Made by a program: the position numbers and the translations under genes. From a virus, in the IMG/VR virus record IMGVR_UViG_3300023184_000501, positions 1 through 24,370 of that record: a stretch of 24,370 nucleotides of DNA; one strand, 5' to 3'. This document shows positions 1 to 6,314 of this stretch, one piece after another (positions within the stretch are counted from its first letter, which is position 1; the number at the start of each line of letters is the position of its first letter). The notes below the pieces were generated by a model that was given only the letters and a program-made list of their open reading frames with translations, was not told where the DNA came from and ran no database searches.

Positions 1-66
1 GCTGTTGAGAGCAGCGCATTCCTCTGGACCCGGCACACCTTGGCGGCAGGGGGTTGGCATGGATGA
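1..66 (+). CDS. 3' end of an unidentified gene (partial, cut by window edge)
   Basis: Reading frame 1 is open from the first base and ends at a TGA at 64-66, giving 21 residues that end TLAAGGWHG. The next gene starts at 59 inside it, an 8-base overlap of the kind seen elsewhere in this window, which is why I read it as the end of a real gene. No family can be recognised from so short a tail. Frame 2 is also open to the edge, so an N-terminal extension of the next gene is the alternative. Confidence 0.35.
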   Translation, partial: AVESSAFLWTRHTLAAGGWHG

Positions 67-181
67 CAACGACGATTACGAACTTGCAAGCCTGATTTTC
101 GGCATTGCAATCACGTTGCTGATCCTGTTTGCCTTGGTTGGCATTGCGGGGCTGGCTGGCTTTATCTGGGGAATGCTATGA
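59..181 (+). CDS. Small single-span membrane protein, 40 aa
   Basis: The ATG at 59 follows a purine-rich AGGGGG about 5 bases upstream. The 40-residue product has an acidic N-terminus (MDDNDDYE) followed by one long hydrophobic stretch (about residues 10-38) rich in Leu, Ile, Ala and Gly, which predicts a single membrane helix. The stop TGA at 179-181 overlaps the next start as ATGA, indicating translational coupling to the 114-residue gene. No family is recognised. It lies upstream of small non-structural genes, not in the lysis cassette, so I would not call it a holin. The reading frame has no in-frame stop back to the window edge, so a longer form with a non-ATG start cannot be excluded. 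Confidence 0.5.
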   Translation: MDDNDDYELASLIFGIAITLLILFALVGIAGLAGFIWGML

Positions 182-522
182 CTGACCTGAGACAAGCCGC
201 GCAGCAGGCGCTGGAGGCGTTGATTGATGCCGCCAATGTGCTGTCAGCACCGATGTTTTCTAATGCTGCTGACGCCCTACGCGAAGCACTGGAAAAGTCA
301 GAGCCGCCGCCTGAATGGGAAGGCATCAACAACATCATTGCTGAATACGGGCTACAGGCAATTGATTTTGTGGCTGATTGGAAAGCAACACAGCGCCCGT
401 GGGTAGGGCTGACTGAATTCCAATTCGCTGAAATCTACAACAAATGGAATGATACCAATGGCTCAACGGCCTGGGGCTTGAATCAAGCCCTGGAAGCAAA
501 GCTGAAGGAACTTAACAAATGA
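178..522 (+). CDS. Hypothetical phage protein, 114 aa, helical N-terminus
   Basis: This gene is coupled by ATGA overlaps to the 40-residue gene before it and the 79-residue gene after it. Residues 1-41 (DLRQAAQQALEALIDAANVL, then a second ADALREALEK helix) form an amphipathic helical segment. Similar Ala/Leu-rich leaders occur at the start of many small phage proteins of unknown role. Residues 50-114 are mixed, with several Trp (W47, W68, W75, W90, W99) and a helical C-terminus ending in AKLKELNK. No catalytic motif or metal site is visible. It belongs to the rightward small-gene cluster that faces the late operon, so it is more likely an early or accessory gene than a virion gene. Function unknown. 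Confidence 0.65.
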   Translation: MTDLRQAAQQALEALIDAANVLSAPMFSNAADALREALEKSEPPPEWEGINNIIAEYGLQAIDFVADWKATQRPWVGLTEFQFAEIYNKWNDTNGSTAWGLNQALEAKLKELNK

Positions 523-758
523 CAATCACAGTACTGTCCAAACGCATCAGGGACGCCCTGGCCCAAGCGCCTGATGGCATGACCGCCAGTGAGCTGTCGT
601 TTGCGCTCGACATTGGCGCATCCCAAATCAGCAGATCACTTGCGCTCATGCCAGATGTCTACATCGACAGGTGGGTGCAGACTAGGACAAAGTTTGCTGG
701 CGTCCACTGCCTGGCGTTTGTGCCAGATGACTGCCCGTATCCTGGGCGCCAGACTTAG
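519..758 (+). CDS. Small winged-helix-like DNA-binding protein, 79 aa
   Basis: The start at 519 overlaps the previous stop as ATGA. Residues about 5-45 resemble a helix-turn-helix: a first helix (SKRIRDALAQAP), then GMTASELSFALDIGASQISR, the spacing expected of a winged-helix regulator in which the ASQISR segment would be the recognition helix. The middle is a short basic strand region, and the C-terminus is DDCPYPGRQT, a Cys-Pro tail often seen in small phage regulators of this kind. It could act as a transcriptional regulator within the early region, but no operator can be assigned. It is the last gene of the + strand cluster. Its TAG (756-758) overlaps the opposite-strand stop of the lysozyme gene. 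Confidence 0.6.
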   Translation: MTITVLSKRIRDALAQAPDGMTASELSFALDIGASQISRSLALMPDVYIDRWVQTRTKFAGVHCLAFVPDDCPYPGRQT

Positions 759-1231
759 GACAGAAACAGCGCCCGTTCGTCATTTCGGCGCTTGACCAGG
801 CCAGGCAGTACTTTGCCACCGCCCTTTGTAAACTTCAAGAATTCGTCGGCAGCTTCTTGCGTCTCGCCCCGAAGCATCTTTGAACGGAGGGTGCTTCGCT
901 GTACGCCCCCAAGACCCAGATTAAAAGCAAAGCTGACAAGAGCATCGTTTTGACCTTGGGTAAGCACCACAGGAAAAAGTCGGGCGACCCCAACCTCAAA
1001 TCGCTGGAGATCAAAAGCAAGGGTTCCATCTACTTCGTCGCTCGAAAAAGTACGGTTGTCATGCGGCTCCAGCGGAAAAGCATCCCTCTGATCCAGTGGT
1101 AAACGACCTTGATTTGGGTAAAGAACATGGCCTACTCCTACAGTCCAGAGCCGCGCTGGGCAACGGTACGGCTTGTATCGCACACCTTCGTGATGCTTGA
1201 TCATCTCCTTGCAGCGGTCGGAGACCTTCAA
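755..1231 (-). CDS. Endolysin, T4-type lysozyme (GH24)
   Basis: This 158-residue muramidase would cut the MurNAc-GlcNAc bond of peptidoglycan at the end of infection. The fold signature is at the N-terminus: HHEG with candidate catalytic Glu15, then YKPYRCPARLWTVGVGH. Glu15, Cys24 and Thr30 match the spacing of the T4 lysozyme triad Glu11-Asp20-Thr26, with Cys in the Asp position, a known variant in the family. The middle region (TQGQNDALVSFAFNLG, about residues 92-107) is the usual conserved GH24 segment, and the C-terminus has the typical GLVKRRNDE. There is no signal peptide or SAR segment, so export should depend on the holin. It overlaps the holin gene as ATGA (1228-1231). Length is normal for the family. 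Confidence 0.93.
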   Translation of the reverse strand: MKVSDRCKEMIKHHEGVRYKPYRCPARLWTVGVGHVLYPNQGRLPLDQRDAFPLEPHDNRTFSSDEVDGTLAFDLQRFEVGVARLFPVVLTQGQNDALVSFAFNLGLGGVQRSTLRSKMLRGETQEAADEFLKFTKGGGKVLPGLVKRRNDERALFLS

Positions 1232-1719
1232 TCCTTGCCACCTTTAAATGCCCGTCCACCGAAGTGGAAGCTGATGATGCTGGCAAAGATGATCTGTGTG
1301 TCAGCGTCCCACAATTTTGCAATAAGCACATCAAAGGCAATGTCCCGATGCCATGCGTAGACAAACCCGCCGATTTCCACAAAGGCAAACAACAGGAAGA
1401 AACCGTAGGTCAGCACCGGCCTGACACCAGATCGCAGGTTGACCATCCACTGTGATGCCCCCTGACCTATGGCTATGTCGTGCGCGTACAGCGCAGCCCG
1501 TTCTGATGCCTCTGCTTCGATGGCCTGACCTTCGACTTTGATCTCCTCCACCCGTTGCGCGGCTTCAAAGCCTGCCTTGCGTAGCTCAAGCTCACGCTCG
1601 ATCTGCAACTGGGCCATTGCCATCTCATGCTTCTTGTCTGCCTTGTCTTGGAAGAAACCCAGCAGCTTGGGCAGGCCGCCAGCGAGGAAGCTAATCAGAG
1701 TTGAGAGCAGGGTTAGCAT
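1228..1719 (-). CDS. Holin-like protein (GTA_holin_3TM type)
   Basis: The 163-residue protein has a hydrophobic N-terminus (about residues 2-23), a charged coiled-coil middle (about 28-75, rich in Glu, Ala and Lys), then two membrane helices at about 102-122 and 141-157. The conserved C-terminal features NLRSGVRPVLTYGFF, LWDADTQ and FHFGGRAF match what I recall of the 3-TM holin family of gene transfer agents and phages (Pfam GTA_holin_3TM). Its place directly before the lysozyme, with an ATGA overlap, supports a role in releasing the signal-less endolysin across the inner membrane. The start lies two bases after the previous stop and is preceded by AAGG. Pore formation itself is inferred. 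Confidence 0.85.
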   Translation of the reverse strand: MLTLLSTLISFLAGGLPKLLGFFQDKADKKHEMAMAQLQIERELELRKAGFEAAQRVEEIKVEGQAIEAEASERAALYAHDIAIGQGASQWMVNLRSGVRPVLTYGFFLLFAFVEIGGFVYAWHRDIAFDVLIAKLWDADTQIIFASIISFHFGGRAFKGGKD

Positions 1720-1721
1720 GG

Positions 1722-2177
1722 TTAGCCTTTAAGATCAAAACTTAAATTAGCATGGCGAGGATACTGCACCACTCGCTCACCCTCTGGGCATTTGTACTTG
1801 ATCGTCGCCAGCAGTGTGGCTGTGCCAGGTGCAATCTTTTCTTTTCTGACCATCGTCAATTGGTACGAAAAAGTATCAATCTGTGGCCCTGCTGGGCCGC
1901 TAAACTTGCTTGCTGTTGTCGTTGCTTCATGCACCATGCCCGATGCGTCACGGATGCTTGGCGTGAAACTTTCCACTGAACAGTCATCACGCTTTTTGAT
2001 ACGGGCAACTGTCACATTGATAGGCTGTCCGGTTGCTGCTGTGATTTTAAAATGCTCTGGTGACCACTCAAGGATGGCTCGGTCAAACCAACCAAATTTG
2101 TCTGCCAAGGTGTAACCGCCGCCAATGGCTGCAATGCTTGCGGCAACGGCTCCTATGGCTTTGGTAAGGTCAATCAT
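1722..2177 (-). CDS. Membrane-anchored protein of unknown function, 151 aa
   Basis: An N-terminal hydrophobic segment (about residues 6-25, AIGAVAASIAAIGGGYTLAD) is followed by a soluble, strand-rich domain with two conserved-looking Cys: one in KKRDDCSVE (about residue 66) and one in KYKCPEGER (about residue 130). These could form a disulfide if the domain faces the periplasm. Similar proteins with ILEWSPEHF and KCPEGE segments recur, in my memory, beside lysis genes of aquatic phages, without a known function. It is ATGA-coupled to the 50-residue membrane protein upstream and sits two bases before the holin gene. A role in lysis or in the cell envelope is inferred from position only. Confidence 0.7.
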   Translation of the reverse strand: MIDLTKAIGAVAASIAAIGGGYTLADKFGWFDRAILEWSPEHFKITAATGQPINVTVARIKKRDDCSVESFTPSIRDASGMVHEATTTASKFSGPAGPQIDTFSYQLTMVRKEKIAPGTATLLATIKYKCPEGERVVQYPRHANLSFDLKG

Positions 2178-2326
2178 TTGTCTTTCCTGTTAAAAATCTC
2201 AAACAAACTCTTCACCTTTTCTTCCAACACGGCAATTTTGATATCCATTTTTGCCAGCACGATAATCAGCGTTATGAGCGCCAGCAGCATGGGCCAGCCC
2301 TTTGCCAGCGCCTCGAAGAATTCCAT
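2174..2326 (-). CDS. Small membrane protein with coiled-coil tail, 50 aa
   Basis: The ATG at 2326 shares its A with the TAA of the upstream 82-residue gene (TAATG), and its TGA (2174-2176) overlaps the next ATG, so the frame is locked between two real genes. The product begins MEFFEALAKGWPMLLALITL. It has one membrane helix (about residues 11-26) followed by a charged helix with heptad-like spacing (MDIKIAVLEEKVKSLFEIF). This one-helix-plus-coil plan matches the neighbouring 82-residue protein, so the two may pair. A holin or antiholin-like or holin-partner role is possible, but nothing in the sequence proves it. Confidence 0.65.
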   Translation of the reverse strand: MEFFEALAKGWPMLLALITLIIVLAKMDIKIAVLEEKVKSLFEIFNRKDK

Positions 2327-2574
2327 TACTTGCTGCCACGCTCAATCAACCTGTCTAGCTTGGCGTCCATGCGCTCAAGTTGCGCTCGCTGTTGCAGCGT
2401 GGCATCACGCTGGGCCAGCAACTGCGTCTCAACGATTGTCAGCCGCTGTTCAATCTTACTGACGTAGGCAAGCACCGCGCCGATCAGCAACAAAGTGCTG
2501 ATGACATGGGTTAGCTGGATTTCTTTTTTAAGATGCCAGCGTTCCGCTTTGCCATCGGAAAGTAAATCTGGCAT
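2326..2574 (-). CDS. Single-span membrane protein with periplasmic-type coiled coil, 82 aa
   Basis: A charged N-terminus (residues 1-20, AERWHLKKEIQ) is followed by one membrane helix (about 22-41, THVISTLLLIGAVLAYVSKI) and a long amphipathic helix to the end (IEQRLTIVETQLL, later MDAKLDRLIERG). By the positive-inside rule the N-terminus should be cytoplasmic and the coil outside. That is the topology of an inner-membrane spanin subunit, but it is much shorter than Rz and no lipoprotein partner gene was found. It may equally be a holin-associated protein. The gene starts just after the stop of the 117-residue structural-type gene and overlaps the next start by one base. Confidence 0.7.
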   Translation of the reverse strand: MPDLLSDGKAERWHLKKEIQLTHVISTLLLIGAVLAYVSKIEQRLTIVETQLLAQRDATLQQRAQLERMDAKLDRLIERGSK

Positions 2575-2575
2575 C

Positions 2576-2929
2576 TCAAAGCCCTTGGCCTGGCGTGATG
2601 TAGACGGTAGCCGCTGCGCTGGACAGGCCGCTGAAGTAGGTATTTGCGTTGAAGCGCAGAATCTCTACAGCACCAGGGACCAGCACGATGGCTCCAGTTG
2701 GGTTGCCAGCAGTCGGTGCCACAGCTGCTGCCGTAGCCTCTGCAGCGCCCATTGCAGTGCCCAGGAACACGGTCGTGGTGCCTGCGTTGATGAAGCGGTA
2801 CTGGCCTGCATTCTGCGGGTCAAACTTTTCATAAACAGGCGCTTGAATGCCAGTTGGCGCTGATGTGGTTGCTGCTACCACGATGGTCTTGCCAAGGGGT
2901 GTAAAAGCGATTTGTGAGTTTGTGGACAT
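2576..2929 (-). CDS. Small virion-type beta protein, 117 aa
   Basis: The start at 2929 (MSTNSQIAFTPLGKTIVV) is chosen because AGGAG lies 7 bases upstream; the frame is open further upstream but that stretch is antisense-like and overlaps another gene. The product is rich in Ala, Thr, Val and Gly with regular strand spacing and no long helix. It ends in SSAAATVYITPGQGL. In composition and in ending with a short strand after an Ala/Thr-rich region it resembles the two ~111-residue proteins encoded at 12570-13251. A decoration or fibre-accessory role is plausible; I recognise no named family. It lies between the tailspike and the lysis genes. Confidence 0.72.
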   Translation of the reverse strand: MSTNSQIAFTPLGKTIVVAATTSAPTGIQAPVYEKFDPQNAGQYRFINAGTTTVFLGTAMGAAEATAAAVAPTAGNPTGAIVLVPGAVEILRFNANTYFSGLSSAAATVYITPGQGL

Positions 2930-2930
2930 G

Positions 2931-3176
2931 TCAGACTCCTTGTGCAGCTTGTGCCGCCTTATAAGCCGCCACCACAGCCGCCGTATGCGTTGCCTTGCAG
3001 ATAGCTTGGACACGGACATCCTCGGCGCTGTAGTCATCGCCGGGGGCAACGACATGGCGGTGGAACTTGCTACTAATTTCAATGCCATCTTCTTTGATAG
3101 CGGTTTTGGTGCGAACTTGAATGCAGCCGTTTTCAATGACTTCAATCAGATCGACAGATGTAATTTTTTCCAACAT
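2931..3176 (-). CDS. Small conserved phage protein beside the tailspike, 81 aa
   Basis: The ATG at 3176 is preceded by AAGGAA at a spacing of 7. The protein starts MLEKITSVDLIEVIENGCIQ and has a two-part look: strand-rich residues 1-45, including HRHVVAPGDDYS, then a helical C-terminus (VQAICKATHTAAVVAAYKAA). I recall close look-alikes next to tail-fibre genes in many aquatic phages, always without a function. The Asp-Asp-Tyr-Ser segment and the two His of HRH could suggest a binding site, but no enzyme motif is complete. Its stop lies within the ribosome binding region of the next gene, so the two are probably translated together. Confidence 0.75.
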   Translation of the reverse strand: MLEKITSVDLIEVIENGCIQVRTKTAIKEDGIEISSKFHRHVVAPGDDYSAEDVRVQAICKATHTAAVVAAYKAAQAAQGV

Positions 3177-3209
3177 ATTATTTCCTTGTTTCCAGCCTGA
3201 CCATCCAGT

Positions 3210-3238
3210 CAGACATTAAGTCTGGTGGGCCGCACCAG
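3210..3238. other. Two overlapping inverted repeats in the only sizeable intergenic gap
   Basis: CAGAC (3210-3214) pairs with GTCTG (3220-3224) around ATTAA. CTGGTG (3222-3227) pairs with CACCAG (3233-3238) around a 5-base loop. The two stems share bases 3222-3224, so only one can form at a time. They lie just after the tailspike stop on the - strand transcript. No run of T follows either stem, so an intrinsic terminator is not supported. RNA processing or attenuation is possible but unproven. Confidence 0.3.
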
Positions 3239-3255
3239 TACGGTTAAACAGTTTT

Positions 3256-5205
3256 TTACAAAAGTGGCAAAACAGAAACCGTTGTGTTGTTTAAAGACAT
3301 AACAGATTCAATTTCAAAATAAACAGAACAATTCACATTTGATGTAACTTGCAAAGTTCTTGCATACAAACCAACAATTCCAGAAGCAATTGACCAAGTT
3401 AATGCAATATCGGTAAGCGATCCCGTGTGGGCGGCAATTGCATTTACTACCGTTATGGCTGAACTACAAATTTGGTTGTTGTCAGACCAAGCTGCGGTAA
3501 AAATAAATTCTCCACCAGCAGTTGCCGTGTCAGTTGTTGAATTGTTGTAATACGCTGACCATTTAACCTTGTAATAACCTTGGGTAAATTCTTGGCAAAA
3601 CAAAGAAACACTTGTAAGAGTTGCAGCAGTCAAATTTTTTGACCCGCGCCACATTACATCCGCGCCCTTAGTAGATGCAATTCTAGAAATATTAAGTTGC
3701 TCCGCGCCGCCAACTACGTTGTTCTGAACTTGGGCTACAAGTTGGCTACCATAAACAATCTTGTTGGTAGTTCCATCATTGGTTGCACTGACTGTGTTGT
3801 TTTTAATTCTGACAATTGAATTTACAGTATTTTCAACTTTTACGCTTTCATTTCCAAGCGTTGTTAAGAATGCGCTGTTGTCTGATATGTCAACAGTTTT
3901 ATTTCCTGTTTTAACAGAGAACAATGGGCCACCGCAAGAGTTGGCGATAACGTTATTGTTTATGATTTGACAATATCCAGCATTTCCCACGGCTAATGGG
4001 TCGTAAGGCGTTACCGCAATCCCGTAAGAAGTCAAATTACCAAGCGAGACGATGTTTCCCTCAATATTGGCAATCATTTCGTTGGCGTTTGTGTTGCTCT
4101 CAACAAAAATTCCAAAATCTGCTGCGCCTCCTCGCACTGTATTTTTAGTTACGTTAACTAAAGTGCGTTCGCTTGTTTGGTCTTGTACATAAATTGGAAG
4201 AATTTCAGTTAATCCAGTTTTGTAGATATTTTTCAGAACGTTTCCAATGATCGTGACATTTGGAAGCATTGAAGCTGCGTTGTCAACTAGATATACAGAA
4301 ATGCCTTTATAAAAATCATAAGGCGCTGCCAAAACAGTGCTTGGATCGCACTCAACATAGTTGTTGGCAATCAGAATGTCGCTGACTTTGGTTGTTGTGT
4401 TCTCGTAAAAAATGCCATGCAGCCGATCTTGAATACACACATTATCTGTGCAGACAACACCAAAGCCATCATGGAAATCAATACCTTTGCGATAGTTGCG
4501 GTAAGTGTGGTTTTCCGTGACTAACAAATCTTCGTTAAAGCCGCCAGTGTTTGCTGAAAATCCATACCCTGTGCCACCATCCAAAACATCTCCGTTGTAC
4601 TCAAGTTGGCAACCACGAATCGTAAATGCTTTTTGGTAGTCAGCATAGCACCCCGATTGCATATTGTTATGCAAGTAACATTCTTCGATACTATTTCGCA
4701 AAGACAATGCTGGTGCTGTGCTTATGAATTGCACACCAGTACAGTTAAAGCCAGTTACTTCTATTCTGCGAACAAGTGTGTCATTGCAGTCTTTTATAAA
4801 TAGCCCCGAAACCACGCCAAAATAAGGCGACCCTGGAACATAGTATGTGCCTGTGTAAACAAGCGAAAAATCTTCATACCGCGCACCATCAATGCCTTCA
4901 AGCACAATGGCACATTCAGACCCATCATAAACTGGTGAGGGCATTGGTTGCTCTTTGGTGTAAGTGATAGTGGTAATACCTATACCGTCCCCAACGATGC
5001 CGCCAATAGTTGCAGGTGCAACCACTTGATTGTCTAATTTGACGCTGCCTGTTGGCACATATAACAGTTTGCCACCAGTACAAGCATTAAGAGCCAATTG
5101 AAAAGCAGCAGATGAATCTGCTACTCCCGTCATGTCAACACCATAATCTTTTGCATTGATAGCTGCGCTATCAATCATCGAAAAAGTGACTTTAGTCAGT
5201 GACAT
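3256..5205 (-). CDS. Tailspike-like protein with pectate-lyase-type beta-helix
   Basis: The 649-residue protein opens with INAKDYGVDMTGVADSSAAF (about residues 16-35), then a TGGKLLYVPTGSVKL segment. This is the classic start of pectate-lyase-superfamily tailspikes, which bind and often cut surface polysaccharide. Residues about 80-510 show many short Asn/Val/Ile-rich rungs (for example IIGNVLKNIYKTG and IANNYVECD) expected of a right-handed parallel beta-helix. Residues about 525-649 look like a separate strand-rich C-terminal domain, possibly for trimerisation. No head-binding domain precedes the helix; that domain is encoded separately at 6315-6800. AAGGGA overlapping the previous stop serves as the ribosome site. 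The gene is visibly AT-richer than the head genes. The substrate and catalytic residues cannot be named. Confidence 0.85.
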   Translation of the reverse strand: MSLTKVTFSMIDSAAINAKDYGVDMTGVADSSAAFQLALNACTGGKLLYVPTGSVKLDNQVVAPATIGGIVGDGIGITTITYTKEQPMPSPVYDGSECAIVLEGIDGARYEDFSLVYTGTYYVPGSPYFGVVSGLFIKDCNDTLVRRIEVTGFNCTGVQFISTAPALSLRNSIEECYLHNNMQSGCYADYQKAFTIRGCQLEYNGDVLDGGTGYGFSANTGGFNEDLLVTENHTYRNYRKGIDFHDGFGVVCTDNVCIQDRLHGIFYENTTTKVSDILIANNYVECDPSTVLAAPYDFYKGISVYLVDNAASMLPNVTIIGNVLKNIYKTGLTEILPIYVQDQTSERTLVNVTKNTVRGGAADFGIFVESNTNANEMIANIEGNIVSLGNLTSYGIAVTPYDPLAVGNAGYCQIINNNVIANSCGGPLFSVKTGNKTVDISDNSAFLTTLGNESVKVENTVNSIVRIKNNTVSATNDGTTNKIVYGSQLVAQVQNNVVGGAEQLNISRIASTKGADVMWRGSKNLTAATLTSVSLFCQEFTQGYYKVKWSAYYNNSTTDTATAGGEFIFTAAWSDNNQICSSAITVVNAIAAHTGSLTDIALTWSIASGIVGLYARTLQVTSNVNCSVYFEIESVMSLNNTTVSVLPLL

Positions 5206-5214
5206 ATTTATCCC

Positions 5215-6303
5215 TTAAACTTGGTATGTTGCGCTGAAGTAAATTGCAACAGTTGCACCAATTGCACCAACGGCATTAACTTGGCTTGAGAAAGCATCAA
5301 CGCTTCCACCAGCACTTAACGTGCCGTTAAAATAAACCCCTGCGGTATCTGATGCAACAGCATACGGTAAACCGCCACAAATCGCACCCGCTGAAGTACA
5401 CGCAATAGAAGTTGCCCCGTCAACTTTTCCTCTTATGGTTACTAATCTACCCACTTTGGTGTACGTCCCATTTGAAGTAAATGCACCAACAACAGTAAGC
5501 CCTGCGCCCTGTGATGGTGTCCAGGTACCTTCTTCATAGTCAGCCAACAACTCACTAGTCATGCCAGCAGGATGGCTTGTTATGGAAAAATCAATGCCTT
5601 TGCCTGATGTGCCAATGATTAAATTGCCGTTGTCTATCCGAATATCACCGCCAACAACATCCAATTTTGCTGTTGGGCCAACTGTGCCAACACCAACACG
5701 GCTGTTTGTTGCATCTGTGCAAAACAAGTTAGCGTCTGTGTCGCCTTCAATTCGCACGTTAAAAATAGCACCAATTTCGTTTATCACCAAATTGGTCGTG
5801 CCGATAATCATCTTCTCGGTAGATGCGCCAGCCGTTGCAGTCTCAAAGTGAATCTGGCCCTGTTCGGTAGTTGAGGTCGGGCTGAGAATGGAGCCGTGAA
5901 TCAGTGCATACTGCTGCTTATTGCCTGCGCTGTCTTGGCCGTTGAACTCAATCTCGCCAATTGTGTCGGACGCTGCGGGGCTGGCTGAGTTGCGATACAA
6001 GTCAAGCAGTGGGCCAGCCGTTGCCCCAGCGTCTGTGCTGTTGAGGGTTACATTAGAAAAGTTGCCATCGCTGCCACCTTCAACCCGCTGCCAGACCGCG
6101 CCGTTATAGACGATCCAGTCGCCTGCACCGAAGAACAACAAGATGCCGTCAAATGTCTGTGTGCCTGCGGTGCTGACCACATAGTAGTCACCCTTTGCGC
6201 CAGTGCCATCTGCAAGCGTTGGCGTGTTGGTGCTGGCATTCCACGTGCCCTTGTAGTTCAGCGCACCAATGGCGTTGGTGATGGATGAGACTGTTTTTAG
6301 CAT
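5215..6303 (-). CDS. Tail fibre protein, 362 aa
   Basis: Residues about 14-78 contain LNYKGTWNASTNTPTL, GDYYVVSTAGT and GDWIVYNGAVWQRVEGG, a Trp-rich repeatable module like carbohydrate-binding modules found in many phage fibres. Residues about 80-240 are strand-rich and include TNSRVGVGTVGPTAKLDVVG, a phrase typical of fibre shafts. The C-terminal part has DYEEGTWTPS and GTYTKVGRLVTIRG, a common fibre tip domain, ending in IYFSATYQV. No S74 intramolecular chaperone is present. The gene follows the head-binding adaptor by 11 bases with AGGAG, and precedes the beta-helix spike by 9 bases. It probably forms part of the host-recognition apparatus attached through the adaptor. Confidence 0.82.
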   Translation of the reverse strand: MLKTVSSITNAIGALNYKGTWNASTNTPTLADGTGAKGDYYVVSTAGTQTFDGILLFFGAGDWIVYNGAVWQRVEGGSDGNFSNVTLNSTDAGATAGPLLDLYRNSASPAASDTIGEIEFNGQDSAGNKQQYALIHGSILSPTSTTEQGQIHFETATAGASTEKMIIGTTNLVINEIGAIFNVRIEGDTDANLFCTDATNSRVGVGTVGPTAKLDVVGGDIRIDNGNLIIGTSGKGIDFSITSHPAGMTSELLADYEEGTWTPSQGAGLTVVGAFTSNGTYTKVGRLVTIRGKVDGATSIACTSAGAICGGLPYAVASDTAGVYFNGTLSAGGSVDAFSSQVNAVGAIGATVAIYFSATYQV

Positions 6304-6314
6304 TCTTGTTCTCC

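Noticed and set aside
769-795. AGCGCC/GGCGCT inverted repeat near the convergent junction
   Set aside because: Loop of 13 bases, no T tract on either strand and inside the lysozyme coding sequence; not convincing as a terminator.
1059-1388. Embedded - strand frame considered as an overlapping lipoprotein spanin
   Set aside because: PLMC is a poor lipobox, there is no charged-plus-hydrophobic signal start, and the frame spans two unrelated genes.
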